DNA from: Crotophaga sulcirostris
Taxonomy: Eukaryota > Chordata > Aves > Cuculiformes > Crotophagidae
Assembly: GCA_013397455.1 (NCBI GenBank)
Contig: VYZB01000224.1
Location: forward strand, 399,416-463,415
Direction of reading: 5' to 3'
DNA length: 64,000 nucleotides
Shown: positions 48,599 to 61,873 of the stretch, in pieces
How the letters are laid out: each line of letters starts with the position of its first letter
Position numbering within the stretch: the stretch's first letter is position 1
Translations under genes and position numbers: made by a program
The notes under the pieces: model-generated
What the model was told of the DNA's origin: nothing
Seen by the model: the letters and a program-made list of their open reading frames with translations, nothing else
Database searches by the model: none

Positions 48599-50669
48599 CA
48601 CATGTATGCATGCATGCTGAATATACATGTAGTCATGTGTGAGTTCCTTTCATTCTTACTCATACCAAGTCACTGATTTTAAAAGCTTGTTTATGGAATA
48701 CATATGAACTAATGTTATGTATACTTTAAATTTTCTTCCTCCTGCTTTGAATAATGAAATCACCACCCATTGGCCGTACTTTCTTTTCAAGGAGAAATTT
48801 CAACTTCCTTAGCTGTATTTCAGGAATAGGGATGTACAGTCTTTTTAGCTAGGTGAGATTCTTCACTAACCTAGATAAAATTCAGTTTGCAAATATACAA
48901 TAGCACACTTTTAGTAATAACTGCACACAAGTGCTAAATGGTGGAGAGTGCTTTTGCATTTTCTGTCTTTTTTGATAAAAAAATGCATTTTAGATTCTAA
49001 ACCAGTTTTTGCTGGAGTCAGCGCCTTTTATTTGCTTTCAAAGTGTGTTACCATGTGCATTGTATTTTGCCCATTGTATTTTGAGGGATATTTTCTAGTG
49101 ATTTACTACAATACTGGTTCTCCTAACATTAGAAAACTTCAGATCTGTGTAATGATGCCCAGTTACTCATCACCTTTCTCCATGTACTTTATTTCAGGGA
49201 ATAAATGGTTCCGTTCCTTTTGTCGTTGGGCACGGCAGCCTATTGCCCCAGTTTCAGAATTGAAAAAGTATTAACAATTTTTACACTGTCAATTTCTTTT
49301 TGTCTGTGTATTGAATAATTTTACATTCCTAGGACTGTTTTCAAGACATAAATGAGTTGCAGGCATGTGCGGAGTATCAGCAGGTCAGCTTTGTTGATGT
49401 GGAGACAATGTCAATAATTCTGATGATAGAAATCTAGGCAATATGGCACATGTCAAGCTACATTTGGAGATGGGTTAGAATATGGTTTGGAATAAACTTT
49501 TACGGGATAAGAGAGAAAAATAATCAAAAAATGTCTAGGTTCTTTAACAAAAGTGTTGCTATGCAGGTGTACAGCTTGCATCAGCCGTTGGAAAGACTAT
49601 TCCACTTTAAAAAAATAATCTAATTATGAGATAGGTGTCAAGAGGTAAATGGCTACTTTCAGAGAGATAGTTCTAAAATAAACCCCCTCTTATTAGCAGA
49701 ATGAGTCAGTTTTATAAAAGAAAATCGACCTCCCACAGTTCATGTTGATAATAGCCCTTAAAGGTGCTCTGTCTAAGCGGTGATGACAACAACCTAATAA
49801 GACTGTTCTAATAATTCTTTTTTCAGATCCAACATAATATGCAATATTTAGCATAAAAACGATTTACAAAATGCATCTGGTATGGGATGAATGGGGCATG
49901 GCTCCAAAGTAGAGTCATCAAGAGCTAATCATACCAACACTTAAGTCCATGTTTAATTTTAAGTACATTAGCAGACCCAGTTAAGTCTTCTGGATTAGTC
50001 ACATGCATAGAATTAGGAAGAGGAAAAAGCTCTTTCTCTAAAAATGAAGCGAAAATTTAATGTTGCTTCTCAAAAATTGAGAAAATTTTATCAATTTTAT
50101 CAAGGGAACACCGTTTTGTTCAAAAAGCTGTTCTCTTCATTGTCTATAGCCCTGTGGTTTTATCACTTTTTGCTGTGTTTTAAAACAATAGCTACCTCCA
50201 TGAGTTTGTCATGGAAACATTGCCTTTCAGCTTCCCCTTCAACTGCCAAACCTTCTGGATAATTAGAGCTCAATAAGCAGTAATCAGTTTACTTCCGCAT
50301 GTGTGTAATATATACATGCTTAAACGTGACATGAATTTAAATCAATAATAGAAGCATATCCTCAGTATCTTATTCCAGATCTTGACCCATTAAATACCTA
50401 ATTCAGCTCAATTTTGTGTCAGAATGCCTGTTAAACCTTGCCAATGATGACTCTGAGTAAAACTAGTTTAAAAAGTATTTTGGGGAAAAAGAGTAGCAGA
50501 CCTGACAGCATTAGATAGGTTTCTTTCAGTGTTTACTTCAAATGTTGCCTGTAGAAATCATATTGCATTCTTCAGCGTGAAAAATTATATTTGAAAGCTC
50601 AGTTTAATCCTTTGGTGAAATGAACTGCCCCCTGCAGACTGCAAAGTCCATGGTCACACATCATGCCTC
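48599..50669. other. AT-rich, no gene recognised
   Basis: Contains a 108-codon plus-strand frame at 48948-49274. It is rich in hydrophobic and cysteine residues but has no recognisable family, signal or flanking exon, and it is probably chance. Confidence 0.55.
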
Positions 50670-50702
50670 TTCCAACCCAAACCATTCTATGATTCTATGA
50701 TT
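50670..50702 (+). mobile_element. minimal CR1 3' tail
   Basis: CTCTTCCAACCCAAACCATT and CTATGATTCTATGATT. About 33 bp with two octamers intact. The sequence upstream (TGGTCACACATCATG) is too diverged to assign. Confidence 0.75.
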
Positions 50703-53355
50703 GTATTATCTCCACTTCCATGGTAGGAGAGAAATTAAATAACTTGTCCAAGGCCAAGCTAACTATTTTAGAAAAAGGCTTGATCTTCTGAAGAAGTTTT
50801 CCTTGTTCAGTAGATCTTCCCAGTTCATTCTGAAGTTGAACATTTTCCATCTTGAATTACAATGAGATGAAGAATGTTGAAATGGTATCTTTTAGGAAAA
50901 GCAAAAGGAAGCATCCATCAGTTGATGGCTGAAAACTCATCTACCAAATGGAGCTGTAGTTTCTAGCCCTTATTTCTTTAGCTAAATGCTCCAAAACCCT
51001 GGCTACTGCAAGAGATTTTTCATCTTTCAACTTGAAAATTCAGCTAAGATTCTTAACAAAAACTCAACTGACGTATTGCCGTGAAACACGGATTTTTTTT
51101 ATGAAAGATCCAACTTCAACAACTCATCGATGTCAGTGAAAAATTGCCAGTGTCAGTGCCTCTGCATTATTAATGCCTCTTTCCGACAAACACCTTCCCA
51201 TTGGGATTTGTAGATGTCGAGCAACCGTCAATACGAGTCCCTTGGGTGAAAGGACTTTTCTCCAGAGGCTGAGGGATTGCACACATGCGGATCTGCTGTG
51301 CCAGCGGAGCAGCATATGAGTTCTGTAAAGAGATAAATCAAGGTAAACCAACCACTAACAATAAGAATAGTCTGTAAAATGTTGTTTGGAGGACTGTCAA
51401 CACCGGAATACATGCCTCACTCAAACCTGCCAGCTCCACTGATAGGAGTACTAAGCTGTGGCTTTTAGAGACTTAACGACCAATTTGAGTGGTGATCTAC
51501 TGCCCTACCACTGCTGGCAATGACCTGCTGCGTTTGGGGAAGCCTGGCAGCTCAGACCATAGATATTTGGAAATACTGGACAAATGGATTTGAGTTGTAT
51601 TGTATTGTAGGTTTGACACCATAAAAGTTGGACCTGTTGCCGTTGGGCCTGCCAGCTTTGGCAGTTGTAGACTAGATTTCCAACCTACGCTTATGTTTTA
51701 GCCTTTAAGAAGAATGGCTGACATCTGCAGAGCAGATGTCTAGGAGTTATTTGTGTGAGTAGGGGAGGGTGAGTAGCACCCGTATTCGGAGGAATTTGCC
51801 ATAGCAGAGCCAGTAAGAAGAGCAGGCTGTTTGTAAAGGGTTCTAAAGGAACCACAATTTTAAAATAAGATACGCTTCAACCTTAATGTAATGTGAAAGA
51901 ATCAGTTTAATTTAAATTTAATTCGAAATAATGAAATGAAAAAGTTAGTAAGAAACTTTAGCCACTGTTAATCAATTACCAAGCCCTTCCAATTTTACAA
52001 ACGTTGAGTATATCTGACCTTCATCAACTGCTTGCTGCTTCTTTTAACTCATTAGAAAAATCTGTTAGAGTAACTCAAATGCAAACCATATTGCTGTTCA
52101 CTTCATATAGTCCCAGAAAAATTGATAATGTGGATCTGTATTAATAGCAGTGAGAGTCAGGGCTTAATCAAAACCTCCTGAAAGATCTGCAGAACCTGGA
52201 ACAAAGTATCACTAAACTGCTGTTGAGAAATTGTGGCAGGTTCCTTTCATGGTCCTATTACGAAAATCAAAATTGAGTTTTCAATGGAGCTGGATTCATT
52301 TTTACATGCTGTGCTGCATCCATGTTATATTATTCATAGGATCCATTAAATCTTGAACAACTCATCAGGTCACTGTGCTACAGGCAATTACCCAGTCTAG
52401 GTCAAGGTGCTGGCATGGTGTGTAAGACCAAAACTCTATTCTGTAACCACCTCCTGGAGTAGAATTTATGACCCGTTGTCCTATTCCTCGTGACAGAGGA
52501 AATTACAGGCCATATTACTCATATTTGAACAAAATGCTGTCTTAGATTTCACTGAAAATCATTTGGTGTTGATGTGTCAATGGCAGTAGAAAAAAAGTAT
52601 TGATATTCTCCTCTTTAGGTAGAAGACAATGCTGAGTGCCTTCTAACCAGCATGTATGGCAGTAATAAATATTAAAAGCTGATAAAAATACCTGCTTTAA
52701 CTTTGCATGTCAAGTGGTAAAATTTCAGTGATGTGTTTTGTCAACATACTTTTACCTGCCCTCTTAGGATGCTTAGAAAAGGGTTCTCACCCTCTGGAGC
52801 AGTACAGAAGTATAAAGCTGTTGTCGGTTGTTTTCACCAAACCTTCAAATGAAATGGTGGCAGCAGACACCCATTTAATCATCACTGGGTTCATATTTTT
52901 GGTAGCAGCAGATGGGTGGCAGTTTGGAAGACTTAGAAAGGCTCAGGGTAGTTTGGAATGTTTCCTTAGCATGTAAGCGTGTGGAGTGGGTGAGTTACCA
53001 CCCTTTAGCAAGTTACTTTTCATTAGGAGAAACTGTGGTAACTGGCCATGTGCAGATTGAGTCCATCCCATTGCAAAGTATCAAACAGATGAGATTATGG
53101 AGTTTGTATTAGGAGTAGTTTTTAAGGTTGGTCTGAGAGAATAGCTTTCATGCTGTAAGTGGAATAGGCTAAGAGCAGCCTGGTTATCAGGGCTCAGATT
53201 TATAATAGAATAAATAATAGCAGATCTAATGCAATTATTCTTCAGAGTTGATTCATGCACTGTTACTCAGAAAGGTCACTAGATACCAAAATTGTCTTCT
53301 CTCTGCCACTAAAGTATTGCCTGAACCCTAAAGTTACTTATTTTTTTCTTACTCT
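50703..53355. other. no gene recognised
   Basis: Unique-looking sequence. Frames of 61-89 codons on both strands (longest at 52707-52976 plus) have no domain. Confidence 0.55.
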
Positions 53356-53490
53356 TTGGAGGTGTTTAAGAGGAGATTGGCTGAGGCACTCAGTGCCATG
53401 GTTTAGATGATGGGTTGGTGTTGGTGTTGGGTTCTAGGTTGGACTCGATGATCTCAGAGGTCCTTTCCAACCTTGTGATACTGTGATACT
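53356..53490 (+). mobile_element. CR1 LINE 3' end, TGTGATAC lineage
   Basis: TTTGGAGGTGTTTAAGAGG, CACTCAGTGCCATGG and GATGATGGGTTGG, then GGACTCGATGATCTCAGAGG, CCTTGTGATACTGTGATACT. The tail has two complete TGTGATAC units, and this is the best-preserved member of this lineage in the window. Confidence 0.95.
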
Positions 53491-55574
53491 TAAGCCTAAA
53501 AGTAAGAGTATAGGAGGGATTTTCTAAAGCTTTCAATATTGTTTTAACATTACTTTCTTTTAAGTAGATAATTCTATTTCTGAAAAAAACTTGTTTTTTT
53601 GATCCTTAGGATAAGACTAGACATGTTTAAAATAGTTATATGTTTAAAACTGAGAAAGGAACAATTATGCTCATTTTCTAGTAATGTAGCTAGCTTTTCA
53701 ATATGTATAGATTTATTAATAAAAACATTAAAAAAATCTAGAAAGTTTTTATTCTAGAAATTTGTACCAGCACAAATTATGATTCTGCAGTTCAAAAAAA
53801 AAAGAGAGATTCACCTCTGTTTCCATGGAGCCCCTCTGACTTCTGTACTTCCATGCACATTTTGTTCAACGAATACTAAAGCCAGAAATCTGGCAAAAAC
53901 CTGCTTGCTTTTGTTGCATATTTTGACTGCAAAGCAATGAACCTCTGCTATCGTCCTGTTCTTGTATTTTGGAGACCTCTATTCTGAACTTCTGCGATCT
54001 GTGGGTTGCAGGTTTCTAATTTGGCAGTGTCAGAGCAGCAGCACGGTTAATCGGGTTATGTTAAATGGTCAGACAGCAAGACCAGGTGGTGTTCAAGGAC
54101 TCTGCAGGCTTTACTTCCATATGGAGTCCTTAAATTTTGTAACCTGTCTGCAAGTTTCTTGGAAACCTTTGTGAAGGGTTTTATAAAGTGCATTTTGGAA
54201 AAGTGTCCTTAGATGCAAAACTAAACCCTACAGGGGTTCATGGCAGTTTTGTCCCTCATTAATGAAAACACTATAATGCATACTTCCTCTAAGCATTTTC
54301 TTATGTCCATGTTCGTTATTTTGACCTCATTTTCCTAAACAAATAATTCTTGAAGCATTTGAAAAGGTTTTAGAATTGAAAATGAGATGTTTATAGAGGA
54401 GATTTAACCATAGGGGAGATAGCCTGTAAAATAGCTGTGTATGCTATACGTTTAAAGAATTTCTGGTATTTGTAACATTATTCCAAATTCTGTGTCAAAT
54501 ACTTGTTTGTTGCTGTGTCCCTAGTCCCACAGCTAGGGCAGGTCCCTTAGCCAGGCCAATCTTTAAGACTACTTGTGAGTAGGTGGACTTGGACCACCTT
54601 GTGACCAAAGTTGTTCAACTCCAATAACCGCTCTTCTTTACCTGTAGAGATTATCAAATTTGCTGCATTTTTCTGTGACTTTCACTTGTCTCTTCTTACA
54701 GTCATAACTGAGGATGTGATAATACCTCTGTAGCTTGTCAGGAATTTCTCTAGTAAGTAGTTCTTCAGCAAATTAGGACCTTCTGATGGAGACATAACTT
54801 TAGCAGTAACGTGCTGAATTGGATGGACGTGTCGGAAAAAATTATTTGGGTTCTCATAAACAGCTGATTGGACTAAAAGGTCCTTTCTTAACGATAGCTG
54901 TATCATTCAGTCCTTCATCTGAAACTGAAGCTTGCATGTCTTAAAAAATTTAAACTGTCAAGTACAAACTAAGGTCAGGATTTCCATGAGGCACTGCACC
55001 ATTTCTCTGGAAGGTTTCCAAGAGCAGACAATATGTTGGTGCATGGTTGAGAAAAACAGGCAGCAGAAAAAAAAAGAGAGAGAACCTATTGAGGAAGGAT
55101 TGGCTTCACTAAAGCTAAAGTGGAGTAAGGTTTCTGGCATGTCAAATAGAAAACCTTTGAATTGAATTATTAAAATAGAAACTGCTTAAAAGTCAGCAAG
55201 TGTTTCATTCTCCAGGGGTACATTAACTTAAAAATTCAGTATTATTCACAGCAACAAAGATAGGGCTGAAATCAATAAATTTCTTGCAGGAAACACCCAT
55301 AGTGAAATGAAAATAAGAACAAAGATCAAATGTACGCAAGCTTCTGTACAAATATTAGAATTAGAAATAAAAGAAAGAGACTGAAAAGCCTGGGTTTAGA
55401 TACAGTTATTGCTATGTTGAACATGTATAGAAATTGGTGAAAAATAAATTCTGATCTATGGAATCAGGTGATATTGGCAGGGGCAGAACACTTAGCAATA
55501 CTGAAGAACGCAGGAAGTGGAATAAAGCAAATATTTGAAGTTTATCAACGAGCACCCTAGTGTTTATATATTAA
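53491..55574. other. no gene recognised
   Basis: AT-rich, unique-looking. Small frames only. A weak CR1-like phrase near 54868-54893 was not called. Confidence 0.55.
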
Positions 55575-55911
55575 AATCATAGAATGACAGAAAGGTTTGG
55601 GTTGGAAGGGACCTTAAAGCCCATCCAGTCCCACCCCCTGCCGTGGGCAGGGACACCTCCCACTGGATCAGGGGGCTCCAAGCCCCATCCAACCTGGCCT
55701 GGAACACCTCCAGGGATGGGGCAGCCACCACTGCTCTGGGCAGCCTGGGCCAGGGCCTCCCCACCCTCACACCAAAACATTTCTCCCCAAGATCTCATCA
55801 GAATCTCCCCTCTTTCAGCTGAAAACCATTCCCCCTCCTCCTATCCCTGCCCTCCCTGATCCAGAGCCCCTCCCCAGCTTTCCTGGAGCCCCTTTCAGTA
55901 CTGGGAGGAGC
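55575..55911 (-). mobile_element. CR1 LINE, 5'-truncated, ATTCTATG-type
   Basis: AATCATAGAATGACAGAAAGG, CACCCCCTGCCGTGGGCAGG, CTGGATCAGGGGGCTCC and CTGGGCAGCCTGGGCC, then CCCAAGATCTCATCAG and CCTGCCCTCCCTGATCC, truncated after CCCTTTCAGTACTGGG. It is well preserved. All three minus-strand and one plus-strand frames here belong to the element. Confidence 0.96.
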
Positions 55912-57620
55912 ACGACCTTGAAGATCTGGAGATAACTTAGAGGAGAGGAACAGCTGTGATACAATAGAACGTACAGACACAAGCCACCCCACGGGGGTGA
56001 TAGCAGTGACTGTAGTGGGCAGAACTCACAAGAGCAGAATCTACATTGGTGGCAGGACTTTTTAATCAGTGCTGTGTAAACTGGCTACAGAACAACAGGT
56101 CAAAAGGAAAACATCTAAGCAGCTTGTAGAAAGATATTACTTCTCTAGGCATGACCAGTAAATATTTATATTTAATATTGTGGTAGGACAGAATCCACTA
56201 CAATATTTCACTGCAGAGAGGGAAATGATGCAGCTGGTTAAATATCTGTCTGAAAGGCTGGAATAGTTGCAGGAGCACAATCATTTAAAGGTGTGACAGT
56301 GAATTTTCAGAATAAATGTGTACCCTACACAAAAGCAACAACAGGAGAGGTGGGCAGAAGATGGGAATGGATGTAGAGGTAAGGCTTGTGTCTTTAACAG
56401 GAGAGTAAAGGAAGATACTAGAAATAAAAATCTTTATATAAAGAGATGTGTCCAACTGAAAGAAACAGCAAAGGGCACTGCAGAGAGTGAGAACTTTAAA
56501 TGGCAATTCTTTAATAAGGCAAGGAAAAACTTATTAAAAGAAAAAAAAAACCCAAAGCCCTACGAGTAAAAAGTTCTTTCCAAATATATTGTCCTTTACA
56601 GAACTGATAGGGTCAGCAAATGGTCAAGAAATAAAAGGAGAACTCTTGGAAAGCGTGGTGAAAACAGAACAAGGAGAGAGAATTATTTGGTTATCATTAC
56701 CAGCGCGCTGTAGAGGCATTGCCAGCAAGATATTTAGTGGGATTGAATCTGACCAGCTCTTTTAAATCTTAGTGTCAATGGCAAAAGTTTAGAGAAGTAA
56801 CTACTGGATAGTATATGCACAAAGCTAATGACATTTTCCTTGACCTCTTAACTTTTTTTGTCATTGTTGTTGCTTTCAAATCAGCCTCAGGACCAGAAGA
56901 AATGGGGATTGTAGATGCAGTGTCGCTTTTTTTGTGTGTTGAGTTGGGAGAGAGTCTGTTGAAGAGCAATAGACCAGAAAATCTGATTTATCTCAAGGAT
57001 AAATTGGAAGAAAATGTAATGAAAACCAGACCTATAAGACGTATGGATAAATATGATACAATGAATGAACAGTCAACATTGCTTCTGCAAGAAAGAAGTC
57101 ACATGTGTGAAATTCTCCTAGGCTTCTCTGAACTCATTTAGACAATGGAATAAAGGTGACCTGACTCTTTTTAAGAATTAGGATATTTAAAATTGTTTTT
57201 GATGAGATGCCTCCCTAAATCTCTTGGCTAAACTAAATTAATAGAAGCACAGATCGACTAATGAATTAATAACCAATTTAAAGACAGGGAAAAAAGTTGT
57301 GGAACACACAACAGGCTCGAACTACCAATGAATCCTGGAAGTATCAGTGATGATATTTCATATTTCTTTACTATGTCGTATCTTCCTTAGTAATTTGAAA
57401 GAGGATATGACTAGTAAAATGACAACATTTGACAATGATGGCAAATATTCTAGGTAGTAAACCCACAAGACTCATTACAAAGTGTTGTGAAAGGATCTCT
57501 GTAGCACAAAGTGATGGTGATGAACTTGATCTGGCACGTCAGTGTCTGCAGCTGTGACATAAGCCAGTATAGGGGGAGAGGCAAGAATAATTACTGCATC
57601 TGCATAAATACGGTGAGCTC
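55912..57620. other. unique DNA, possible very old LINE remnant
   Basis: No CR1 copy can be recognised at the nucleotide level. A plus-strand frame at 56318-56569 (lysine-rich, KARKNLLKEK) and a TTTGACAATGATGGCAAA phrase at 57429-57446 are loosely reminiscent of decayed LINE ORF2 (the latter of the FADDTK region). The 108-codon frame at 56815-57141 has no recognisable domain. I treat this as unassigned sequence. Confidence 0.4.
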
Positions 57621-60439
57621 TGAATTGAATGACTCAGCATGTCTTCAAGGATAGTTTTATGAAAAAATGTTTTCACTGATACCAGAAAGGAAGAAGAATG
57701 CTAGGAATAATTAGGAAAGAAAGAAAGAAAATGGAAAACATAATTATGCCACTTTTTCTAAATTCATATACGCTGAAGGTGCACCCATTGCTTGAACACT
57801 GAGTGCAGTCCCAGTGTGAAAGCCAGGAAAAGGGTGAAAAGAAGGAATAAAGATATGAAATCTGTCATATGGGGTGAGATTTAAATGGTTCAGGACAAGG
57901 TGCAGGGGAAAAGTGTGTAGGGGCACAGTATAATAAATGGGTTTGAAAAAAATTTTATGGACATGATGCACAGAAAATGGCTATTCACTGTTACTTATAA
58001 TTCTTGAGGGAGTTACGTGACATTTATCTGAGGGTCACTTCAGAGTCACTTCCTTAAATCTGGCATGTTTTATGGCTAAGGATAGCTATTACTGTTTAAA
58101 TTATGACTGGAATTGTCAGACTTAACCCTAAAGATGGAATCTTTTTGTCTGGTGTCAGCTGTACATATTCTGTAATTTATTTGTGCACAAGCTTTATACT
58201 TCTGTATTAGTTCCCCATTACTGCTTTAAGCTCTTCTCATAATTCCATGCTCAGAGATAGATTTATAGGTAGATAATTTTTTTACAAAAACTGCAAACTT
58301 GTCCATAGATTTTATTCTCCTGAAAGCAGGGTTTCTGTCTTTCCATGTTTGCTATGCACCTTGTGTATTATAGATACAAAATAAAAACAGAGTTCTGTGC
58401 GTTTTGGAGAACTACACTTTGTGACTCTGTTGATCAATGAACCTGACTGAAATTTGATGATGAAAATTTCAGGGTTTTGAGGTAATACATTATTCTTTTA
58501 TTTTGAGATCATGTGATTTTTAGAGTCATAAACCAGATTTTTGTTATGAAAGTGGAACTTTAGGTAGAACTTTAATCCATAATGATCTGAATTTGATAAT
58601 CTGTAGTTACACATTATATGTGTGTGCACGTGAAAAACATATGTTTTACTTATATGCAAATTATTTAACATTGTATTTCAGTATTTTTTCCAGAGTGCAA
58701 TCTTAGAAGTAACAAGCATCTTGAGTTATCATCAATGGTAGGTAATATATAGATATTTCTAGACCCAGAAGTGTCAGATATAGCAGTAGCTAGCTTGATG
58801 AAATCGAGACAGTATAGAGTCATTACAAACTTGAAAGGATCTGTGCTTCTTGAATTACCAATATTATTTTTCTGGTGCTTGGATTTTCCCAGGAGGTCTT
58901 TTATTCAAAGATCCAACCCTGCTTAGCTTATGAGAGCTGACAAGAATACAGCCTGATGTCATGCACGCGCAAAAATGTTGTGGAAATGGTAAACCTGATT
59001 TTGTTTGAAATTTGGTGCTCAAATGGAGATGGAGATATTCTTTGTCAAGTTTCAGCCCACAGAAAGATTATACAGCTGAACTAGTAAAAATAGAATTTGC
59101 AAATGAAGTGCTGACACAAGTCTCAGGCATAATAGGATGAGCACTATCATGTATGAATGAGGCTTTCTGTCTTTCACTGTCGCATGCCATGCAATATGCA
59201 AATCACTTGGCTTAATGAACAGCTTAATTTAAAAAAGAGTTCGTGTGGTTAAACACTCAGAGACAGTTATTAATGTTTTAATTTTATGGACTGAAGTAGG
59301 ATGCATAAAATTAAATCCAACAAAAACTGAAAATAATGGGAAAGAAGTCAACTAAACAAAAGTGACCCAGTGCTGCTGGGTTAGGGTTTCAAACTTCAGA
59401 AAGCCAAAAGGAATATATCTTGCAGGGAGTAAATAATAAAAACATTCAAATAAGAAGACATCTTGAAACACATATGGTGTTTCAAAATAACTTTAGTTGA
59501 GCTACATAAATCTACTATAAAGGAGTTCAAGATGACCTAATGCTGGCTTATGGGTGGAAGGTGTGGGTATACGTAGGTAGAAGACTTAGTTACACACTAC
59601 CTCTACAAATTACTACTTTAGAGGAATGGGTGTAACTCTGGTCTTCTTAAAAGGAGGAGAATTTCAGCTGAGCAGCTTTGGATAAAATAAACACACCAAT
59701 ATGGGGAAACCACCTGTGCTATTTGCCTGGCACCAGTGAATGGCATCTGTCCTACCAGCCTACAGCATGACCTCTGTGCGTTGTGTCATGGTTGCATCCA
59801 GGAACCCATGTGTGATAAAGTCTACCCTTCCTGCCAGGAGCATGGTAACACCAATTCAGATCCTGCTCAAGCTCATACTCAGCTCTGGTCCAGCTGCTAC
59901 AAGCTCCAGCCCTCGTTTTAGCTCCGACTTGACTCCAGGACCTGGCTTGGCTGACACAGCTCTAGCAGCTTTTTAGGAATAAGTTGGTCTCCATAATTTC
60001 TAAGGTGAGGCAGGACAAGCCACAGAATGAGTCTGGGACAGGGGAGAATAAAGTTGTCAGTAAAAATAAAGACATGCTGGTCAACGCAGAATTGAGAAAG
60101 CAAAGGCAGTTGGAAATAATAGTGCAGACAGAGCAAGTAAAAAGTTAAAAAGGTTTTTCTTCTTTCTTGCTTGTTAGACCTAATAATGGAATCACATTTT
60201 CAAGGAAGAATGTCTTCAGTCAGTTTAAATAGACAGGCTGTTCAGGTACATCAGTTGTGAGAAAGCAGGAAAATCGTGCAATGGTAAAGAGAGTCTAAAT
60301 CAAGGTTTTATAGGACTTGTATGGTCGGAGCATTGGAGCCAATGGAAGGATAAAATAAAGCATAAAGGAAATTTACAGAGGTGTTAGTAATAAAGGAGAA
60401 ATTCAGCAAGTTTGGAAAGGATAATAGTAACTGGATGAT
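57621..60439. other. AT-rich, no gene recognised
   Basis: Contains a (GAAA)n tract near 57715-57730 and a GC-richer pocket at about 59740-59975 with two overlapping frames of 61 and 78 codons. Neither shows a domain. Confidence 0.55.
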
Positions 60440-60506
60440 AATAGTTTGTGATTTCTTTTACTGCTTTAAATTATTTCTATTATTAAATAGTTTGTGATTT
60501 CCTTTT
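60440..60506. repeat. short direct repeat, 46-bp spacing
   Basis: AATAGTTTGTGATTTC followed by TTTT occurs at 60440 and, with one extra C, at 60486. The intervening DNA is AT-rich. This is a partial tandem duplication. Confidence 0.75.
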
Positions 60507-61790
60507 CATTTCTATGAACGTCATATTCTAATGAGGGTGAGCCCTCCAGTGTAGGGAAGAGAGAAAGAGCAATCTTACGATCAAATGACAACTTCTGGTT
60601 TGCTGGGCCAGGGGATCCCCGGCTGTTGGGAATCTAATAGCAAGTTTAAAACCTGAACTGATTTGCCTGATGCTCTGCTTTTGGTCAATATTGGCTAAGC
60701 CATTACTGCTTTGATGATCAGAATTTTTAGTACTACTATTTTTAAATGACTTAATCACCTCTAAAATGATCTTAAATAAAAGCTGACAGTTGGAGCCCTA
60801 TCTCTTATTTAATTTAAACCCAAATCACTACTATAATTTAGAAATGTCAGCACTCTGCAACTTTTTTTTTTTTTTAATTCGGTTATTTATCTTTCTAATA
60901 TGAAGATAGAGTGAAATGTCTGTGTGCTTTTAGAAGTGGATCAATCTACTGGTTTCATCTAATGAAATGTCAGATTTATCAGATGGGAATAAATTCACTT
61001 CTGCAGTTAGTGAACAATGACAATTGGAATAGACTTTTCCCCCCATCAAAAGGAAGCAAAACTAAATAGTAAACCTGAATTTTTAATAGTTGTTCAACTT
61101 TGTATGCTCCAAGCAGAATCCGAATGTAAACTTGCTGAGCGAAAGGCTTCAGTGAGACTGCTACTCCAAAAAATTGAGGATGCTTCCCTGGACTGCATTC
61201 CTTTAGGGTGTTTAAAAAGTAAAATACAACAGAAGTTTAGAAAATCAAACAGCATAAAAACCAGTCAACACAGATGAGAATGGAAAACTCTTGTGAATAC
61301 CCAAACCCCTGCACATATGTAGAAACAGATGATCTGAGTATTGTATCTGTCTTACCTTTCAGCTGGAATTGGTTTAATGTACAGCTGAACTGTCTCTTGA
61401 GTAATCTCTTCCATATTCCAGCTTTAAGTGTTCCCCTGATTTTACAGGATGGTGTCTTGATGCGTCTGAACTCTCTGGTTAGTTAATAAGAATAACGAGA
61501 AACTGCTTACTGTTCTATTCTTTTACTTTTCTTGTTATATTCAAATATTCCCCCTGTGGGATATTCAAATGATCTTCTGCAATCATCACTATTACTAAAT
61601 CATCTGTCATCATTAGCTATAAACTAAGTTTTTCAAATAGTTGCATCAACAATTTACGAGTCTAGTGTACGTCATGACTACTGTAACAAGTAGTCTGTAG
61701 GTCAAGAAGTGCATAGACGTGATTTACCTTAGAAGAAATACTGCAGTTTCTAATTTAAAATGGAAAGATTTGGGGAACTGAACAGTAGAA
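60507..61790. other. no gene recognised
   Basis: Unique-looking sequence with a T14 run near 60862-60875. A plus-strand 86-codon frame at 61017-61277 is followed directly by another at 61274-61486 in a different frame. Neither has a recognisable domain. Confidence 0.5.
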
Positions 61791-61873
61791 GATCATAGAA
61801 TGGTTTGGGTTGGAAGGGACCCTAAAGATCATCCAATTCCACGCCCCCTGCCATGGGCAGGGACACCTCCCAC
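61791..61873 (-). mobile_element. CR1 LINE 3' tail, ATTCTATG-type
   Basis: GATCATAGAATGGTTTGGG, TTGGAAGGGACCCTAAAG, CACGCCCCCTGCCATGGGC and AGGGACACCTCCCAC, then an abrupt 5' truncation. Confidence 0.93.

Noticed and set aside
48948..49274. 108-codon plus-strand ORF with hydrophobic stretches
   Set aside because: No recognisable family, no plausible promoter or exon context, and AT-rich composition in which such frames arise by chance.
54868..54893. GATTGGACTAAAAGGTCC, CR1-like phrase
   Set aside because: Fewer than about 25 matching bases and no octamer tail. It could be chance.
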